64,000 nucleotides of DNA from Pseudonocardiales bacterium (lineage in GTDB: Bacteria; Actinomycetota; Actinomycetes; Mycobacteriales; Pseudonocardiaceae): positions 248,001 through 312,000 of the forward strand of contig JAHEXI010000004.1 of NCBI GenBank assembly GCA_023252195.1, written 5' to 3'. Both the position numbers and the translations under genes were made by a program. The notes under the pieces were generated by a model, which searched no databases, was not told the DNA's origin, and worked only from the letters and a program-made list of their open reading frames with translations. Position 1 is the stretch's first letter, and each line of letters starts with the position of its first letter. Below are positions 35,617 to 45,051 of the stretch, piece after piece.

Positions 35617-36936
35617 GTGGTGGAACTGACGTCCACGAGCGCTGCTTCGCGGCTGCCTCGCGAGGTGTGGGTCTTGGTCACAGTCAGCTTTGTGATCGCT
35701 CTCGGCTTCGGAATCGTCGCACCAGCGTTACCGTCCTTCGCTCGCAGCTTCGATGTCAGCGTCACCGCGGCCTCGATCGTGATCAGTGCTTTCGCGTTCA
35801 TGCGGCTGGCGTTCGCGCCGATCAGTGGCAAGCTGGTGTCGGCACTCGGAGAACGGCCGGTTTACATCTGGGGCATCATCGTAGTCGGTTTGTCGACCGG
35901 CGCATGCGCGTTCGCTGCGAATTACTGGCAGCTGCTGATATTGCGGTCGCTGGGCGGTGTCGGGTCGACCATGTTCACCGTCTCGGCGGTCGCGCTGTTG
36001 ATCCGACTCACCCCGCCTGCACTGCGCGGTCGGTCCACCAGCTTGTGGTCGAGCAGTTTCCTGCTCGGCGGCGTCACCGGCCCGTTGGTCGGCGGTGGGC
36101 TGATCGGCATCTCGCTGCGCACGCCCTTCGTGGTCTATGCGGTGGCGCTGTTCGTCGCCGCTGCCGTGGCTTGGCTGTTCTTGCGGCGCTCGCCGGTGGT
36201 CGGCGTGGTATCGGCCGCGGACATCTCGGTGCTGACGGTACGGGCGGCATTCGGCCACCCGGCGTACCGCGCCGCGCTGGCCTCGAACTTCGCCAATGGC
36301 TGGGCGGTCACCGGCGTGCGGGTCTCGCTGGTGCCGCTGTTCGTCGTCGAGGTGCTCCATCGCGCGGAGTCGCTGGCTGGGGTCGCGCTCTCGGTGTTCG
36401 CCGCGGGCACTGTGGCCGTATTGATGTTTTCCGGCAGGCTCGCGGATTCCCTCGGGCGCCGGCCACCCATGCTGATCGGGCTGGTCGTCACCGGTGGCGC
36501 GACGATCTGGCTAGGTTTCACCACCGGGGTGCCGCAGTTCCTGGCCGCCGCGCTGATCGCCGGGGCCGGCACCGGGCTGGTCACCCCCGCGCTGGGGGCC
36601 ACGGTGGCCGACGTGATCGGCTCGCATGCTAAGGGCGGCCCGGCGCTGGCCGTTGCCCAGATGACCTCCGATATCGGCGCGATCCTCGGCCCGATCGCGA
36701 CCGGACTACTCGCTGACAAGCTGTCTTACCCCGCGGCCTTCGTCCTCACCGGCAGCGTCTCGCTGCTTGCTGCGGTGGTCTGGCTGCGCTCGCCTGAGCC
36801 GCGTACCGCGATGGACTCAGCGCGCGCCGACCCCGATCAAGGCTCCGACCAGGTAGGTGGCGACCGCGGCGATCGCTCCGAAACCCACCTGGCGCAGCCC
36901 GCCCAGCCACCACGGGCGGGTGGTGAACCGGGATGA
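35617..36936 (+). CDS. MFS transporter
   Basis: A 439-residue major facilitator with about 12 membrane helices. The loop-2 motif appears as GKLVSALGERPVYIWG, and a related GRLADSLGRRPPMLIG lies in the second half, the usual internal duplication. It resembles drug/multidrug exporters of the DHA1 group. The transporter proper ends near VWLRSPEPR (about residue 390). The hydrophilic tail of about 45 residues (ARADPDQGSDQVGGDRGDRS) is encoded opposite the 3' end of the VIT gene. The start is GTG 35617 or GTG 35620. Confidence 0.85.
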   Translation: MVELTSTSAASRLPREVWVLVTVSFVIALGFGIVAPALPSFARSFDVSVTAASIVISAFAFMRLAFAPISGKLVSALGERPVYIWGIIVVGLSTGACAFAANYWQLLILRSLGGVGSTMFTVSAVALLIRLTPPALRGRSTSLWSSSFLLGGVTGPLVGGGLIGISLRTPFVVYAVALFVAAAVAWLFLRRSPVVGVVSAADISVLTVRAAFGHPAYRAALASNFANGWAVTGVRVSLVPLFVVEVLHRAESLAGVALSVFAAGTVAVLMFSGRLADSLGRRPPMLIGLVVTGGATIWLGFTTGVPQFLAAALIAGAGTGLVTPALGATVADVIGSHAKGGPALAVAQMTSDIGAILGPIATGLLADKLSYPAAFVLTGSVSLLAAVVWLRSPEPRTAMDSARADPDQGSDQVGGDRGDRSETHLAQPAQPPRAGGEPG

Positions 36937-37530
36937 GAGACCCCCAGCCACGAAAAGCCCACCCGCGCCGGCGGCGAGACCCATGAGCAGCGAGGCGAAG
37001 CCGAGCAGGTAGGGGATCAGCGGGACCAGCGCGCCGATCGCGAAGCAGAGGAACGACGAGCCGGCGGCCACCCACGGGGACGGCTGATCGTCGGGGTTGA
37101 CGCCGAGCTCGTGATTGATGTGCACCCGGACCGCCAGCGACGGGTTGGCGTGCACCTCGGCTGCCACCCGCTTCGCGGTCTCGCGAGTCAGTCCCATCTG
37201 GACGTAGGAGCTGACCAGCTCGGCCTGCTCCGCGGCCGGATGCCGGCGCAGCTCGTCGCGTTCCACCTTGACCTCGGCGCGCACCTGGTCGTTTTGGGTC
37301 TCGACCGACGCATATTCGCCGAGTGCCATCGAGAACGCGCCCGCCACCAGGCCGGCCATCCCGGTCAACACGATCAGATGAGCGCCCGCACCGCTGGCGC
37401 CCACACCTGCGATCAACGCGATGTTGGTCACCAGACCGTCCATCGCGCCGAATACGGCCGGTCGAAGCCAGCCTCCGGATACGTCCTGGTGGACGTGCCC
37501 GATCTCATCACCCGGCTGGACAGTCATCAT
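36817..37530 (-). CDS. VIT1/CCC1-family membrane transporter
   Basis: A 237-residue protein of the vacuolar iron transporter family: WLRPAVFGAMDGLVTNIALI and LTGMAGLVAGAFSMALGEYASV are the hallmark helices with the metal-coordinating region. A cytoplasmic helical segment (EVKVERDELRRHPAAEQAEL) and three C-terminal helices follow. Members export or store Fe2+/Mn2+. Its 3' 120 bp overlap the end of the convergent MFS gene. The nearby FTR1 operon suggests a local interest in iron handling. Confidence 0.88.
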   Translation of the reverse strand: MMTVQPGDEIGHVHQDVSGGWLRPAVFGAMDGLVTNIALIAGVGASGAGAHLIVLTGMAGLVAGAFSMALGEYASVETQNDQVRAEVKVERDELRRHPAAEQAELVSSYVQMGLTRETAKRVAAEVHANPSLAVRVHINHELGVNPDDQPSPWVAAGSSFLCFAIGALVPLIPYLLGFASLLMGLAAGAGGLFVAGGLSSRFTTRPWWLGGLRQVGFGAIAAVATYLVGALIGVGAR

Positions 37531-37657
37531 TGATCACCGCACCTCAGCGACGCCCTCCCCGCTACGGTACGGAGTGCACCGGGGCACGGCGGTAGCCAGG
37601 TTCGCCTCGCGATGGGCAGCCTCGCCTTGCCTACGCGCGAGTGGCTAGTCTGATCGG

Positions 37658-38170
37658 GTGGCTCGCCCATCCCGCTCCGCCGTCGATGGCCTGGGTACCG
37701 TGGTGCGACTTGGACTTGCCGCGGTGTTTCTGGTCTCCGGTGCGCTCAAGGTCGTAGACCCGGCTCAGACCCGGATCGCGGTGCGCGCCTACGAACTGTT
37801 GCCACCGGACCTGGTCGGGCCGGTCGCCACCGCGTTGCCTTTGCTGGAGCTGGTACTGGGAACCCTGCTATTGGTAGGTGCATTCACCCGGTGGGTAGCC
37901 TTCGCCGCGGCGGTACTGTTGGTAATACTGATGAGTGCGGTGGCACAGGCCTGGGCTCGCGGATTGTCCATTGACTGCGGATGCTTCGGTGGTGGGGGAG
38001 CGGTGGCCAAGGGGGACACGCGCTACCCGCAGGAGCTGGCGCGCGACGTCGGCACGTGGCTGCTGGCGTTGTGGCTGGTGGTGCGGCCCCGGACAGCGCT
38101 GAGCGTTGACGGGTGGCTGCGAGCGGACCCAGGCGCACAGTGGCGCGCCGCCGGGAATCCAGTCAACTGA
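37658..38170 (+). CDS. MauE/DoxX-type redox membrane protein
   Basis: A 170-residue protein with four membrane helices (RLGLAAVFLVSGALKVVDP, LPLLELVLGTLLLVGAFT, VAFAAAVLLVILMSAVAQ, DVGTWLLALWLVVRP). The conserved Cys pair in LSIDCGCFGGGG, between helices 3 and 4, is the MauE/DoxX-like redox site. Such proteins pass electrons or oxidising equivalents to secreted thioredoxin-fold partners. The DsbA-like gene follows after 17 nt, which supports a pair acting in disulfide formation outside the membrane. Confidence 0.85.
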   Translation: MARPSRSAVDGLGTVVRLGLAAVFLVSGALKVVDPAQTRIAVRAYELLPPDLVGPVATALPLLELVLGTLLLVGAFTRWVAFAAAVLLVILMSAVAQAWARGLSIDCGCFGGGGAVAKGDTRYPQELARDVGTWLLALWLVVRPRTALSVDGWLRADPGAQWRAAGNPVN

Positions 38171-38187
38171 GCAAGAAGGGACGTGTC

Positions 38188-38967
38188 GTGGGCGGCGGCG
38201 AGAAGGCCGAGGACAAGCGCAAGCGGCAGGCTGCGCAGGCGGTGACGGCGGCCAGGGGGGGCGGTGGAGGCAACCGCGGGATGATCGCGGGGATCGCCAT
38301 CGTGGTGGTGCTAGCCGTTGTCGTCGGGGTCGGGCTATGGCTGCAGAACCGTAACAAGCCGGGTGCCTTACCGGTGGCGATTCCGGTCGCCGCTGCCGGC
38401 GTGCAGTATCCGGTTTCCGTGCAAGGCGACGCCATCGTGACCGGCAGCCCACCGGCGCCGACGACCATCGATGTCTACGAGGACTTCATGTGTCCGATCT
38501 GTGGGCAGTTCGAGAAGCTCTACCATCAGCGGCTCGCGCAAGCCGTTGCCGACGGCAAAGCCAAGGTCGTCTACCACCCGGTGGCCATCCTCGATGAGCT
38601 GTCGGTTCCGCCTGGGTACTCCACGCTCGCCGCCGGTGCGACCTACTGCGCCACCGACGCCAATATCTTCCCTCGCTTCCACGACAGCCTGTTCGCCGCG
38701 CAGCCCCCGGAGGGCGGTCACGGGTGGACCACCGCGCAACTCGAGCAGCTCGGCCGCTCCCTGGGAGCCGGCGACGCCTTCGCGGCTTGTGTGCAGGCCG
38801 GTGCGAAGCAGCGGATCGCCACCGCAACCGCGAACGCCAGTCACTACATCAGCGGGCTGCGACCCGACCACCGATTTGGCACTCCGAGCGTCGTCGTCAA
38901 CGGTGCGATCATCGACATCAGTGATGAAGGATGGTTGGACCAGGCGCTGAGCGCCAACCGACGCTGA
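38188..38967 (+). CDS. Membrane-anchored DsbA-like thiol-disulfide oxidoreductase
   Basis: A protein of about 259 residues. A charged N-terminus is followed by one membrane anchor (MIAGIAIVVVLAVVVGVGLW) and an extracytoplasmic DsbA-type thioredoxin domain with active site CPICGQF in VYEDFMCPICGQFEKLYHQ. The cis-Pro loop is GTPSVVVNG. The helical insertion carries further Cys (TYCATDA, FAACVQAG). GTG 38188 is preferred (GAAGGGAC upstream) over starts inside the previous gene. Together with the MauE-like protein it should form a disulfide-making system. Confidence 0.85.
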   Translation: MGGGEKAEDKRKRQAAQAVTAARGGGGGNRGMIAGIAIVVVLAVVVGVGLWLQNRNKPGALPVAIPVAAAGVQYPVSVQGDAIVTGSPPAPTTIDVYEDFMCPICGQFEKLYHQRLAQAVADGKAKVVYHPVAILDELSVPPGYSTLAAGATYCATDANIFPRFHDSLFAAQPPEGGHGWTTAQLEQLGRSLGAGDAFAACVQAGAKQRIATATANASHYISGLRPDHRFGTPSVVVNGAIIDISDEGWLDQALSANRR

Positions 38968-39047
38968 CTCAGGGTCCCGTTCGGGGATCATCGCCGGCCT
39001 CGTGTACCGTGACCAACGCGCCGCGGTGGGGCCGTGGTGATCGCTTC

Positions 39048-39123
39048 GGGGCTGTAGCGCAGCTGGTAGCGCACCGCACTGGCAGTGCGGGGGTCACGGG
39101 TTCGAGTCCCGTCAGCTCCACCA
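39048..39123 (+). tRNA. tRNA-Ala (GGC anticodon)
   Basis: Cloverleaf: acceptor GGGGCTG with CAGCTCC and A73, then encoded CCA at 39121-39123. The D-arm is AGCGCAGCTGGTAGCGC, the anticodon stem CCGCA/TGCGG with loop CTGGCAG (anticodon GGC, alanine), and the T-arm CGGGTTCGAGTCCCG. Confidence 0.95.
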
Positions 39124-39169
39124 GAGCGGTTCTACGGTACCCGGTCGCCGTCAGTGCCTGTCGGGTCTG

Positions 39170-39300
39170 CTAGGCGACCCCGGCGTCGTACTCGATGCTG
39201 GTGACGTGCTGGTCGCCGAGCCAGCGGCTGTCATCGCTATCGAGCTGGGTGACCAGCACACTGTTGGCGTAGATGAGGTCGACCAGTCCGGGTGTTGTTG
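39170..39300 (-). pseudogene. C-terminal fragment of an unrecognised protein
   Basis: The minus-strand frame reads TPGLVDLIYANSVLVTQLDS followed by DDSRWLGDQHVTSIEYDAGV and a stop. Its residue composition looks like a real protein end, but no start or upstream domain is visible. The rest of 39124-39489 holds no clear gene. Downstream of a tRNA, this may be debris of an integrated element. Confidence 0.3.
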
Positions 39301-39489
39301 GTCGAGCCTCCCGCAGTGAATGCGGTGTCGAGCCGCTTGGCTGTCCCTGGCAGGTGTCGTTTAGGCGGCCGATCGAACGGCTGCGGCGGGTGCGGTAGCG
39401 TCCAGAGTAGGGCCTGCAAGCCGCTGACCTGCGCCGTCGTGTTGTAATAGCGTCCCTGGCTTCTCCACCACTGGCGAAGATGGGCTTGG

Positions 39490-40470
39490 ATGAGCGCCAC
39501 GGGGACGGGTTTGGCCAGCCGGGCGTGGTTGTTGGGCTCGGCCGTAGTCGTCTTGGTCGCTTACGGCGTGGTCGGCTACCTTTTGTTCGGCTTCAATCTG
39601 GTCGATGCGATCTACCTCACCGTCTCGACGCTGACCACCGAGGGATTCGCCACGCCCGTGCCGCTATCCGACGGCGCGAAGATCTTCACAGTGAGCTTGT
39701 CGTTGTTCGGGGTGTCGGTGTTCGTGGCCGCTCTTGGCGTGCTGGCCACCGCGCTGGTCGACGGGCAGCTCGCCCAGAGGTCGAGGAGGCGCTCGATGCA
39801 GCGACGGATCACCGACCTGCGCGATCACCACATCATCTGCGCCTACGGGCGGGTGGGCCGGGCAGCGGCTCGTGAGTTCGAAGCCGATGGCGTGCCATTC
39901 GTCGTGATTGAGGTGCGGCCCGAACTGGAGGAGGATCTGCGCCGCGACGGCGTGCTCTATTTGATCGGCAGCTCTTCTTCGGAGGCCCTGCTGCGCGCTG
40001 CCGGCATCCACCGCGCGCGCGGGCTGGTGTGCGCGGTCGACTCCGATGCGGAGAATGTCTACATCACGTTGGTGGCCCGGTCGCTCAATCCCGACATCAG
40101 CATCGTGGCCAGGGCCTCGGAGGACGCTGCGGCGGACCGGCTCTACCGGGCGGGTGCGGATCGGGTGGTCTCGCCGTATGCCACCAGCGGTCGACGGATG
40201 GCGCTGATCGCCTTGCGGCCCGAGGTGGTCGACTTCTTGGATCTCGCGCGGCGCGGCACCGCAGCGCTGCGCATTGAGGAGTTGCTCATCACCGATGAAT
40301 CGCAGCTGGTCGGCCACACCCTGGACCAAGTCTGCGGCTCGGCGACCGCGCTGCTGATCCGCCGCGCCGGCGGCGAGCTGTTGCCGAACCCGAGCCGGGA
40401 CACGGTCGTCCAGCCGGGCGACGTGGTGGTGATGTTCGGCGAGCCGGGCACTCTGAAACCTGTCGAGTAG
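39490..40470 (+). CDS. Two-helix ion-channel protein with TrkA-N/RCK domains
   Basis: A 326-residue protein laid out like a prokaryotic potassium channel. Helix 1 is WLLGSAVVVLVAYGVVGYLL, a pore loop AIYLTVSTLTTEGFATPVPL follows, and helix 2 is IFTVSLSLFGVSVFVAALGVL. An NAD-binding RCK domain (HHIICAYGRVGRAAAREFEA, about 120-240) and a TrkA-C domain come next. The selectivity filter reads TTEGFA where channels have T-x-G-Y/F-G, so Val becomes Glu and the last Gly becomes Ala. Ion selectivity is doubtful. The 3' end nearly meets the convergent YciI gene. Confidence 0.82.
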   Translation: MSATGTGLASRAWLLGSAVVVLVAYGVVGYLLFGFNLVDAIYLTVSTLTTEGFATPVPLSDGAKIFTVSLSLFGVSVFVAALGVLATALVDGQLAQRSRRRSMQRRITDLRDHHIICAYGRVGRAAAREFEADGVPFVVIEVRPELEEDLRRDGVLYLIGSSSSEALLRAAGIHRARGLVCAVDSDAENVYITLVARSLNPDISIVARASEDAAADRLYRAGADRVVSPYATSGRRMALIALRPEVVDFLDLARRGTAALRIEELLITDESQLVGHTLDQVCGSATALLIRRAGGELLPNPSRDTVVQPGDVVVMFGEPGTLKPVE

Positions 40471-40475
40471 TCCAG

Positions 40476-40781
40476 CTACCGGCGTGCACCGATTACTGAT
40501 CGACCGACTCTGACTGGCGAGATTTCGACCTCTCGCCACACGTCACCGGTAACGTAGGGCTCGACGGCGAGCCATGCATCCAACTCGACGCGAGACGGAA
40601 AGTCGAGAACCAGCATCGATCCGATCATCGTTGCGTTGGCGTCAAGGATCGCTGCGGCGAAGAGCAGTGTGCCGTCGGCGGCGAGCCGATCTCCCACGGC
40701 GAGGTGTTGTTCGCGAACGGCGAGGCGGCGAGCGAGGGCGTCGTCGTCTTTGCCGTCGTAGCCGAGCACCATGAACTGCAT
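40476..40781 (-). CDS. YciI-like protein
   Basis: A 101-residue ferredoxin-like alpha/beta protein: MQFMVLGYDGKDDDALARRL, REQHLAVGDRLAADGTLLFA and GSMLVLDFPSRVELDAWLAV. These are the YciI family hallmarks, including the His-Asp pair of the putative active site (REQH...GD) and the EPYVTGDVW ending. The biochemical role of most YciI proteins is unknown; some are dehalogenase-like or muconolactone-isomerase-like. Monocistronic. Confidence 0.85.
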   Translation of the reverse strand: MQFMVLGYDGKDDDALARRLAVREQHLAVGDRLAADGTLLFAAAILDANATMIGSMLVLDFPSRVELDAWLAVEPYVTGDVWREVEISPVRVGRSVIGARR

Positions 40782-40821
40782 TGCTTCCCCCAGCGGTATG
40801 GATCAGCCCCGGTGATACGGA

Positions 40822-41289
40822 TCAGCGAACGACCTGGACCACATCTCCGACGTGCAGAGTGTTGTAGAAGGTCTGTGCGGCACCCTGAGACAGGTGTACA
40901 CAGCCGTTGGAGGGGACCGTCACGTTGTCCTCGTGGAAGGCGTCCCCGCCGTTGAAGAACACTGAGTACGGCATCGGAGCATTGTGGAACAGACTGCTGC
41001 GGTGGTGCAGATCCTTCCAGAACACATGGAAGGTGCCGGGGTCGGTCGGCGCACTGGGCTTGCCGGTCGCAACCGGCACCGGCCCGTAACTGACACCGCC
41101 GTTACGCATCAGCCATGCCTGTTGGGTCGACAGATCCACGCAGGCCCGAGCTGAGGCCGAACACGGCGCACCGCTCGTCGCGGCCGCGGCTCCCGTCGTC
41201 GTCGCGAACACCATGGCCGCGGCGCCCAGCAGCCCCACGGCGACGGTCCGGAGCGGGTGACTGATCGATGTAATGAATGGACCCACCAT
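40822..41289 (-). CDS. Secreted L,D-transpeptidase (YkuD domain)
   Basis: A 155-residue exported protein. A signal peptide (PLRTVAVGLLGAAAMVFATT, cleaved near GAAAA) is followed by a compact YkuD domain: ACVDLSTQQAWLMRNGGVSY, PVATGKPSAPTDPGTFHVFW, and the active site HEDNVTVPSNGCVHLSQGAA with catalytic Cys and His. It would make 3-3 peptidoglycan cross-links or attach proteins. Start ATG 41289 is chosen over an upstream start at 41322. A close paralogue lies at 55687-56133. Confidence 0.85.
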   Translation of the reverse strand: MVGPFITSISHPLRTVAVGLLGAAAMVFATTTGAAAATSGAPCSASARACVDLSTQQAWLMRNGGVSYGPVPVATGKPSAPTDPGTFHVFWKDLHHRSSLFHNAPMPYSVFFNGGDAFHEDNVTVPSNGCVHLSQGAAQTFYNTLHVGDVVQVVR

Positions 41290-41482
41290 AGTGTAGTCAG
41301 TACCCACTCTGCGTGATCGCAAACCCCGACTGCGTTCCGGCCGGACCGGCTGTTCTGTGCCGTGAGGAGGCAGTAACAGCGTCGTCCGCCGCGGCCGGTA
41401 ACATCACGCGTGGACCACGGTGACTACTGTCGCCTGGGTCGGTACCGTGCACGGGGAGTCGTGGACAACCGGGAGGGAACCT

Positions 41483-43246
41483 GTGACGGCCGTAGCACCC
41501 CAGCCGATCGTTACTCGTCCGCGTCCAGTGCGCCACACGGTCAAGGGCTCGGCACTGCTCAATCTGCTGCAGACCACCGATCACAAGGTGATCGGCATGC
41601 TGTACCTGGTCACCTCGATGGCCTTCTTCTTCGTCGGCGGCAGCATGGCGATGCTGATGCGCGCTGAGCTGGCCCGACCGGGCATGCAGTTCCTGTCCAA
41701 CGAGCAGTACAACCAGCTGTTCACCATGCACGGCACGATCATGTTGCTGCTGTATGCCACGCCGATCCTGTTCGCGTTCGCCAATTTGATAATGCCGCTG
41801 CAGATCGGCGCTCCGGACGTGGCTTTTCCCCGACTCAACGCCTTCTCCTTCTGGGCGTTCGCGTTCGGCGGCATCATCGTGCTGTCCGGATTCCTGACGC
41901 CCGGTGGTGCGGCAGACTTCGGTTGGTTCGCCTACACGCCGTTGTCCGACGCCATCCATTCACCCGGCGCGGGTGGGGACTTGTGGATCATGGGCTTGGT
42001 GCTCGCTGGACTGGGCACCATTCTGGGTGCGGTCAACATGATCACCACAGTGGTCTGTTTGCGGGCACCTGGGATGACGATGTTCCGGATGCCGATCTTC
42101 ACCTGGAACATTTTCGTCACGTCGCTGCTCGTCTTGCTGGCGTTCCCGATCCTGACTGCGGCCCTGCTGGGCTTAGAGGCTGACCGCCGGCTCGGGGCGC
42201 ACGTCTTCGATCCGGCCAATGGCGGGACCATCCTGTGGGAGCACCTTTTCTGGTTCTTCGGCCATCCCGAGGTCTACATCGTCGCGCTGCCTTTCTTCGG
42301 CATCGTGTCGGAGATCTTCCCGGTGTTCAGCCGAAAGCCGCTGTTCGGGTACAAGGGCCTGATCTTCGCCACACTGTCGATCGGCGCGTTGTCGGTGGTG
42401 GTGTGGGCGCACCACATGTACGCCACCGGCGCCGTGCTACTGCCTTTCTTCGCGTTCACCACCTTCCTCATCGCGGTGCCGACCGGAGTGAAGTTCTTCA
42501 ACTGGATCGGCACGATGTGGCGAGGGCAGATAACATTCGAGACTCCGATGATGTTCTCGATCGGTTTCTTGGTGACGTTCCTGCTCGGCGGATTGACCGG
42601 CGTGCTGCTGGCCGCGCCCGCAATCGACTTCCATGTCAGCGACACCTACTTCGTGGTGGCGCACTTCCACTACGTGCTCTACGGCACGATCGTGTTCGCC
42701 ACCTTCGCTGGGATCTATTTCTGGTTCCCGAAGATCACCGGCCGGATGCTCGACGAGCCACTGGGTAAGTTCCACTTCTGGGCCACATTCATCGGCTTCC
42801 ACCTGACGTTCCTGGTGCAGCACTGGGTCGGCGCTGAGGGGATGCCGCGCCGCTACGCCGACTACCTCCCTAGCGACGGTTTCACCACCCTGAACATGGT
42901 GTCCTCGATCGGCGCCTTCGTGCTCGGCGCTTCTACGCTGCCGTTCCTGTGGAATGTGTTCCGCAGCTACCGTTACGGCGAGGTCGTCACCGTTGACGAT
43001 CCATGGGGTTATGGCAACTCGCTGGAGTGGGCGACTTCGTGCCCACCGCCGCGGCACAACTTCACCGAGCTGCCCCGGATTCGTTCCGAGCGACCGGCCT
43101 TCGAGCTGCATTACCCGCACATGATGGAGCGGATACGGGATGAAGGGCATACCGGTGGCCGCGGCCACCCGGTAGCGGCGAGCGAGAGGGCAGCGCAGGC
43201 CGTGCTGCAAGACGAGATTGACGACCCAGGGACAAGTGATCGCTAA
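41483..43246 (+). CDS. ctaD: Cytochrome c oxidase subunit I
   Basis: A 587-residue aa3-type oxidase subunit I with 12 membrane helices. Haem and copper ligands are visible: [11 protein letters not shown] (low-spin haem a His), [10 protein letters not shown] (CuB His with the Tyr cross-link and proton-pumping Glu), VWAHHMY (two CuB His), and [10 protein letters not shown] (haem a3 and haem a His). It reduces O2 in the respiratory chain together with the bcc complex. GTG 41483 (GGGAGGGAA upstream) gives the usual actinobacterial N-terminus and is preferred to an upstream ATG. It is followed by overlapping serB, an order also known from mycobacteria. Confidence 0.95.
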   Translation: MTAVAPQPIVTRPRPVRHTVKGSALLNLLQTTDHKVIGMLYLVTSMAFFFVGGSMAMLMRAELARPGMQFLSNEQYNQLFTMHGTIMLLLYATPILFAFANLIMPLQIGAPDVAFPRLNAFSFWAFAFGGIIVLSGFLTPGGAADFGWFAYTPLSDAIHSPGAGGDLWIMGLVLAGLGTILGAVNMITTVVCLRAPGMTMFRMPIFTWNIFVTSLLVLLAFPILTAALLGLEADRRLGAHVFDPANGGTILWEHLFWFFGHPEVYIVALPFFGIVSEIFPVFSRKPLFGYKGLIFATLSIGALSVVVWAHHMYATGAVLLPFFAFTTFLIAVPTGVKFFNWIGTMWRGQITFETPMMFSIGFLVTFLLGGLTGVLLAAPAIDFHVSDTYFVVAHFHYVLYGTIVFATFAGIYFWFPKITGRMLDEPLGKFHFWATFIGFHLTFLVQHWVGAEGMPRRYADYLPSDGFTTLNMVSSIGAFVLGASTLPFLWNVFRSYRYGEVVTVDDPWGYGNSLEWATSCPPPRHNFTELPRIRSERPAFELHYPHMMERIRDEGHTGGRGHPVAASERAAQAVLQDEIDDPGTSDR

Positions 43247-44471
43247 CCCACGGACAACCCTGCTGGTAACGGTCACCGGACGGGACAAGCCGGGAGTCGT
43301 GTCGGTGATCTTCTCGGCGCTTACCCAGCACGGGGTGGAGATCCTCGACGTTGAGCAGGTGGTGATCCGGGGCCGGATCATTCTCGGCGTGCTGGTCGCC
43401 ACCACTGCTGATCCGGAAGATCTCCAAGAGGCCGCCGAGCAGGCCATGGCCAGCATCGGGATGCAGCTGGAGGTCGAGGTCGGCGCTGGCGCGGTGGGAG
43501 CTAACGCCCGCGGTTCCACGCATGTCATCCTGGTACTGGGTCGACCGGTCACCGCACACGCCTTTACTGAAACGACGCGCGCGCTGGCCGCATTGAACAT
43601 CAACATCGACGCGATCCGACGGATTGCGGACTACCCGGTCACCGGTCTCGAGCTGCTCGTGTCGGTGCTCGCCGGCGACGATCCCCAGACCGCCGACACC
43701 GCACTGCGCGCCACGCTGGTCAGACTCGCCGCTCACGGTGAGGTCGACCTCGCCGTCGAACGGGTCGGTATCGCCCGCCGGGCCAAGCGTCTGGTGGTCT
43801 TCGACGTCGACTCGACCCTGGTGCAGGGCGAAGTGATCGAGTTACTAGCCGAACACGCTGGCTGCGGCGCCGAGGTGCGAGCGGTCACCGAGGCTGCGAT
43901 GGGCGGGCAGCTGGACTTCACGCAGTCGCTGCGGCGCCGGGTGGCCCTGCTGGCGGGCCTTCCAGTCGGTGTGCTCACCGAGGTGACCAACGCCTTGGAG
44001 CTCACCGCCGGGGCGCGCACGACGATACGGACCCTCAAGCGGTTGGGATTTTACTGTGGAGCCGTCTCGGGGGGTTTCACCCAGATCGTGGAACCGGTCG
44101 CCGAAGATCTGGGGCTGGACTTCTGCACCGCCAACGAGCTGGAGATCCACGATGGCAAGCTCACCGGGCACGTGATTGGTCCAGTGGTCGACCGGTCAGG
44201 GAAGGCCGACGCGCTGCGCCAGGCGGCGGAGCACTTCGGGGTCCCGCTGGCCCAGTGTGTGGCGGTAGGGGATGGCGCGAACGACATCGACATGCTGAGC
44301 ACCGCTGGTCTCGGTGTCGCCTTCAACGCCAAGCCCGCGCTGCGCGAGGTTGCGGACACCGCGATCACTCAGCCGTTCCTGGATATCGTGCTATTCGTAC
44401 TGGGTGTGACCCGCGACGAGGTGGAGGCCGCCGACGCTGCCGACGGGATGCTGCGCAGAGTGCCCTTGTGA
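43218..44471 (+). CDS. serB: Phosphoserine phosphatase with two ACT domains
   Basis: About 417 residues. The N-terminal half contains two ACT regulatory domains ([20 protein letters not shown] and [20 protein letters not shown]). The C-terminal HAD domain has [20 protein letters not shown] (nucleophile Asp), [16 protein letters not shown] and [11 protein letters not shown]. It performs the last step of serine synthesis; the ACT part probably senses serine, as in mycobacterial SerB2. The start overlaps ctaD. TTG 43218 or GTG 43236 (AGGGAC upstream) are both possible. Confidence 0.94.
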   Translation: MTTQGQVIANPRTTLLVTVTGRDKPGVVSVIFSALTQHGVEILDVEQVVIRGRIILGVLVATTADPEDLQEAAEQAMASIGMQLEVEVGAGAVGANARGSTHVILVLGRPVTAHAFTETTRALAALNINIDAIRRIADYPVTGLELLVSVLAGDDPQTADTALRATLVRLAAHGEVDLAVERVGIARRAKRLVVFDVDSTLVQGEVIELLAEHAGCGAEVRAVTEAAMGGQLDFTQSLRRRVALLAGLPVGVLTEVTNALELTAGARTTIRTLKRLGFYCGAVSGGFTQIVEPVAEDLGLDFCTANELEIHDGKLTGHVIGPVVDRSGKADALRQAAEHFGVPLAQCVAVGDGANDIDMLSTAGLGVAFNAKPALREVADTAITQPFLDIVLFVLGVTRDEVEAADAADGMLRRVPL

Positions 44472-44500
44472 GCGGGGATACGAGCTACTGTGTGTTACCG

Positions 44501-44962
44501 CTATCGCGGCCCGCTAGGCGGGACGACCTCGGTGGAGTAGCGGGCCATGATCTCGGCGACCGCCTTGGGGTCGAGTCCGTTGGGTCCCTTGGGGAGCCGG
44601 TCGAGTTCGTAGAAGTAGTCGATGTACAGGTCCGGCGTGATCGTGCAGTACATCATGGCCTTCTCGTCGCCGGGGTTCGCGAAGGTGTGCGGCGTGCCGG
44701 CGCCGGCGGTGATCAACTCGCCGATGCCGGCCGTGAACTGGTCGCTCCCGCTGGTGAAACTCGGCCGGCCGGAGACCACGTAGAACGTCTCGTCGTGCTC
44801 GCGATGGATGTGTTGGGGTGGGCCAGGCGTGTGTGGCGGAAGCGTGACCTCGACGATGCCGAGCCGATGCCCGGTCCGTTCGCCCGTCTCAAGGATGCGC
44901 ACCCCGATGGGGCCGGCAGACAGCACGTCGCCTCCGCCGGGACGAACGACCGCGATGCTCAT
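44501..44962 (-). CDS. Cupin-domain protein
   Basis: A 153-residue single-domain cupin. HTPGPPQHIHREHDETFYVV gives cupin motif 1 with the metal-binding His residues and Glu; AGTPHTFANPGDEKA gives motif 2 with the last His. ATG 44962 has GGAG 7 nt upstream. Small cupins of this kind are isomerases, dioxygenases or sugar-binding proteins; the substrate cannot be told. It lies between serB (convergent) and the DinG-like helicase gene (same strand, 89 nt upstream). Confidence 0.8.
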   Translation of the reverse strand: MSIAVVRPGGGDVLSAGPIGVRILETGERTGHRLGIVEVTLPPHTPGPPQHIHREHDETFYVVSGRPSFTSGSDQFTAGIGELITAGAGTPHTFANPGDEKAMMYCTITPDLYIDYFYELDRLPKGPNGLDPKAVAEIMARYSTEVVPPSGPR

Positions 44963-45051
44963 GAGTGTGCTCCGTCGGACAGCGTGACGTTGTGGCCGGG
45001 AATCATACGGCGAGCGCCATCGGCTCCGAATGGCGCTCCCAGCGCCGGGTA

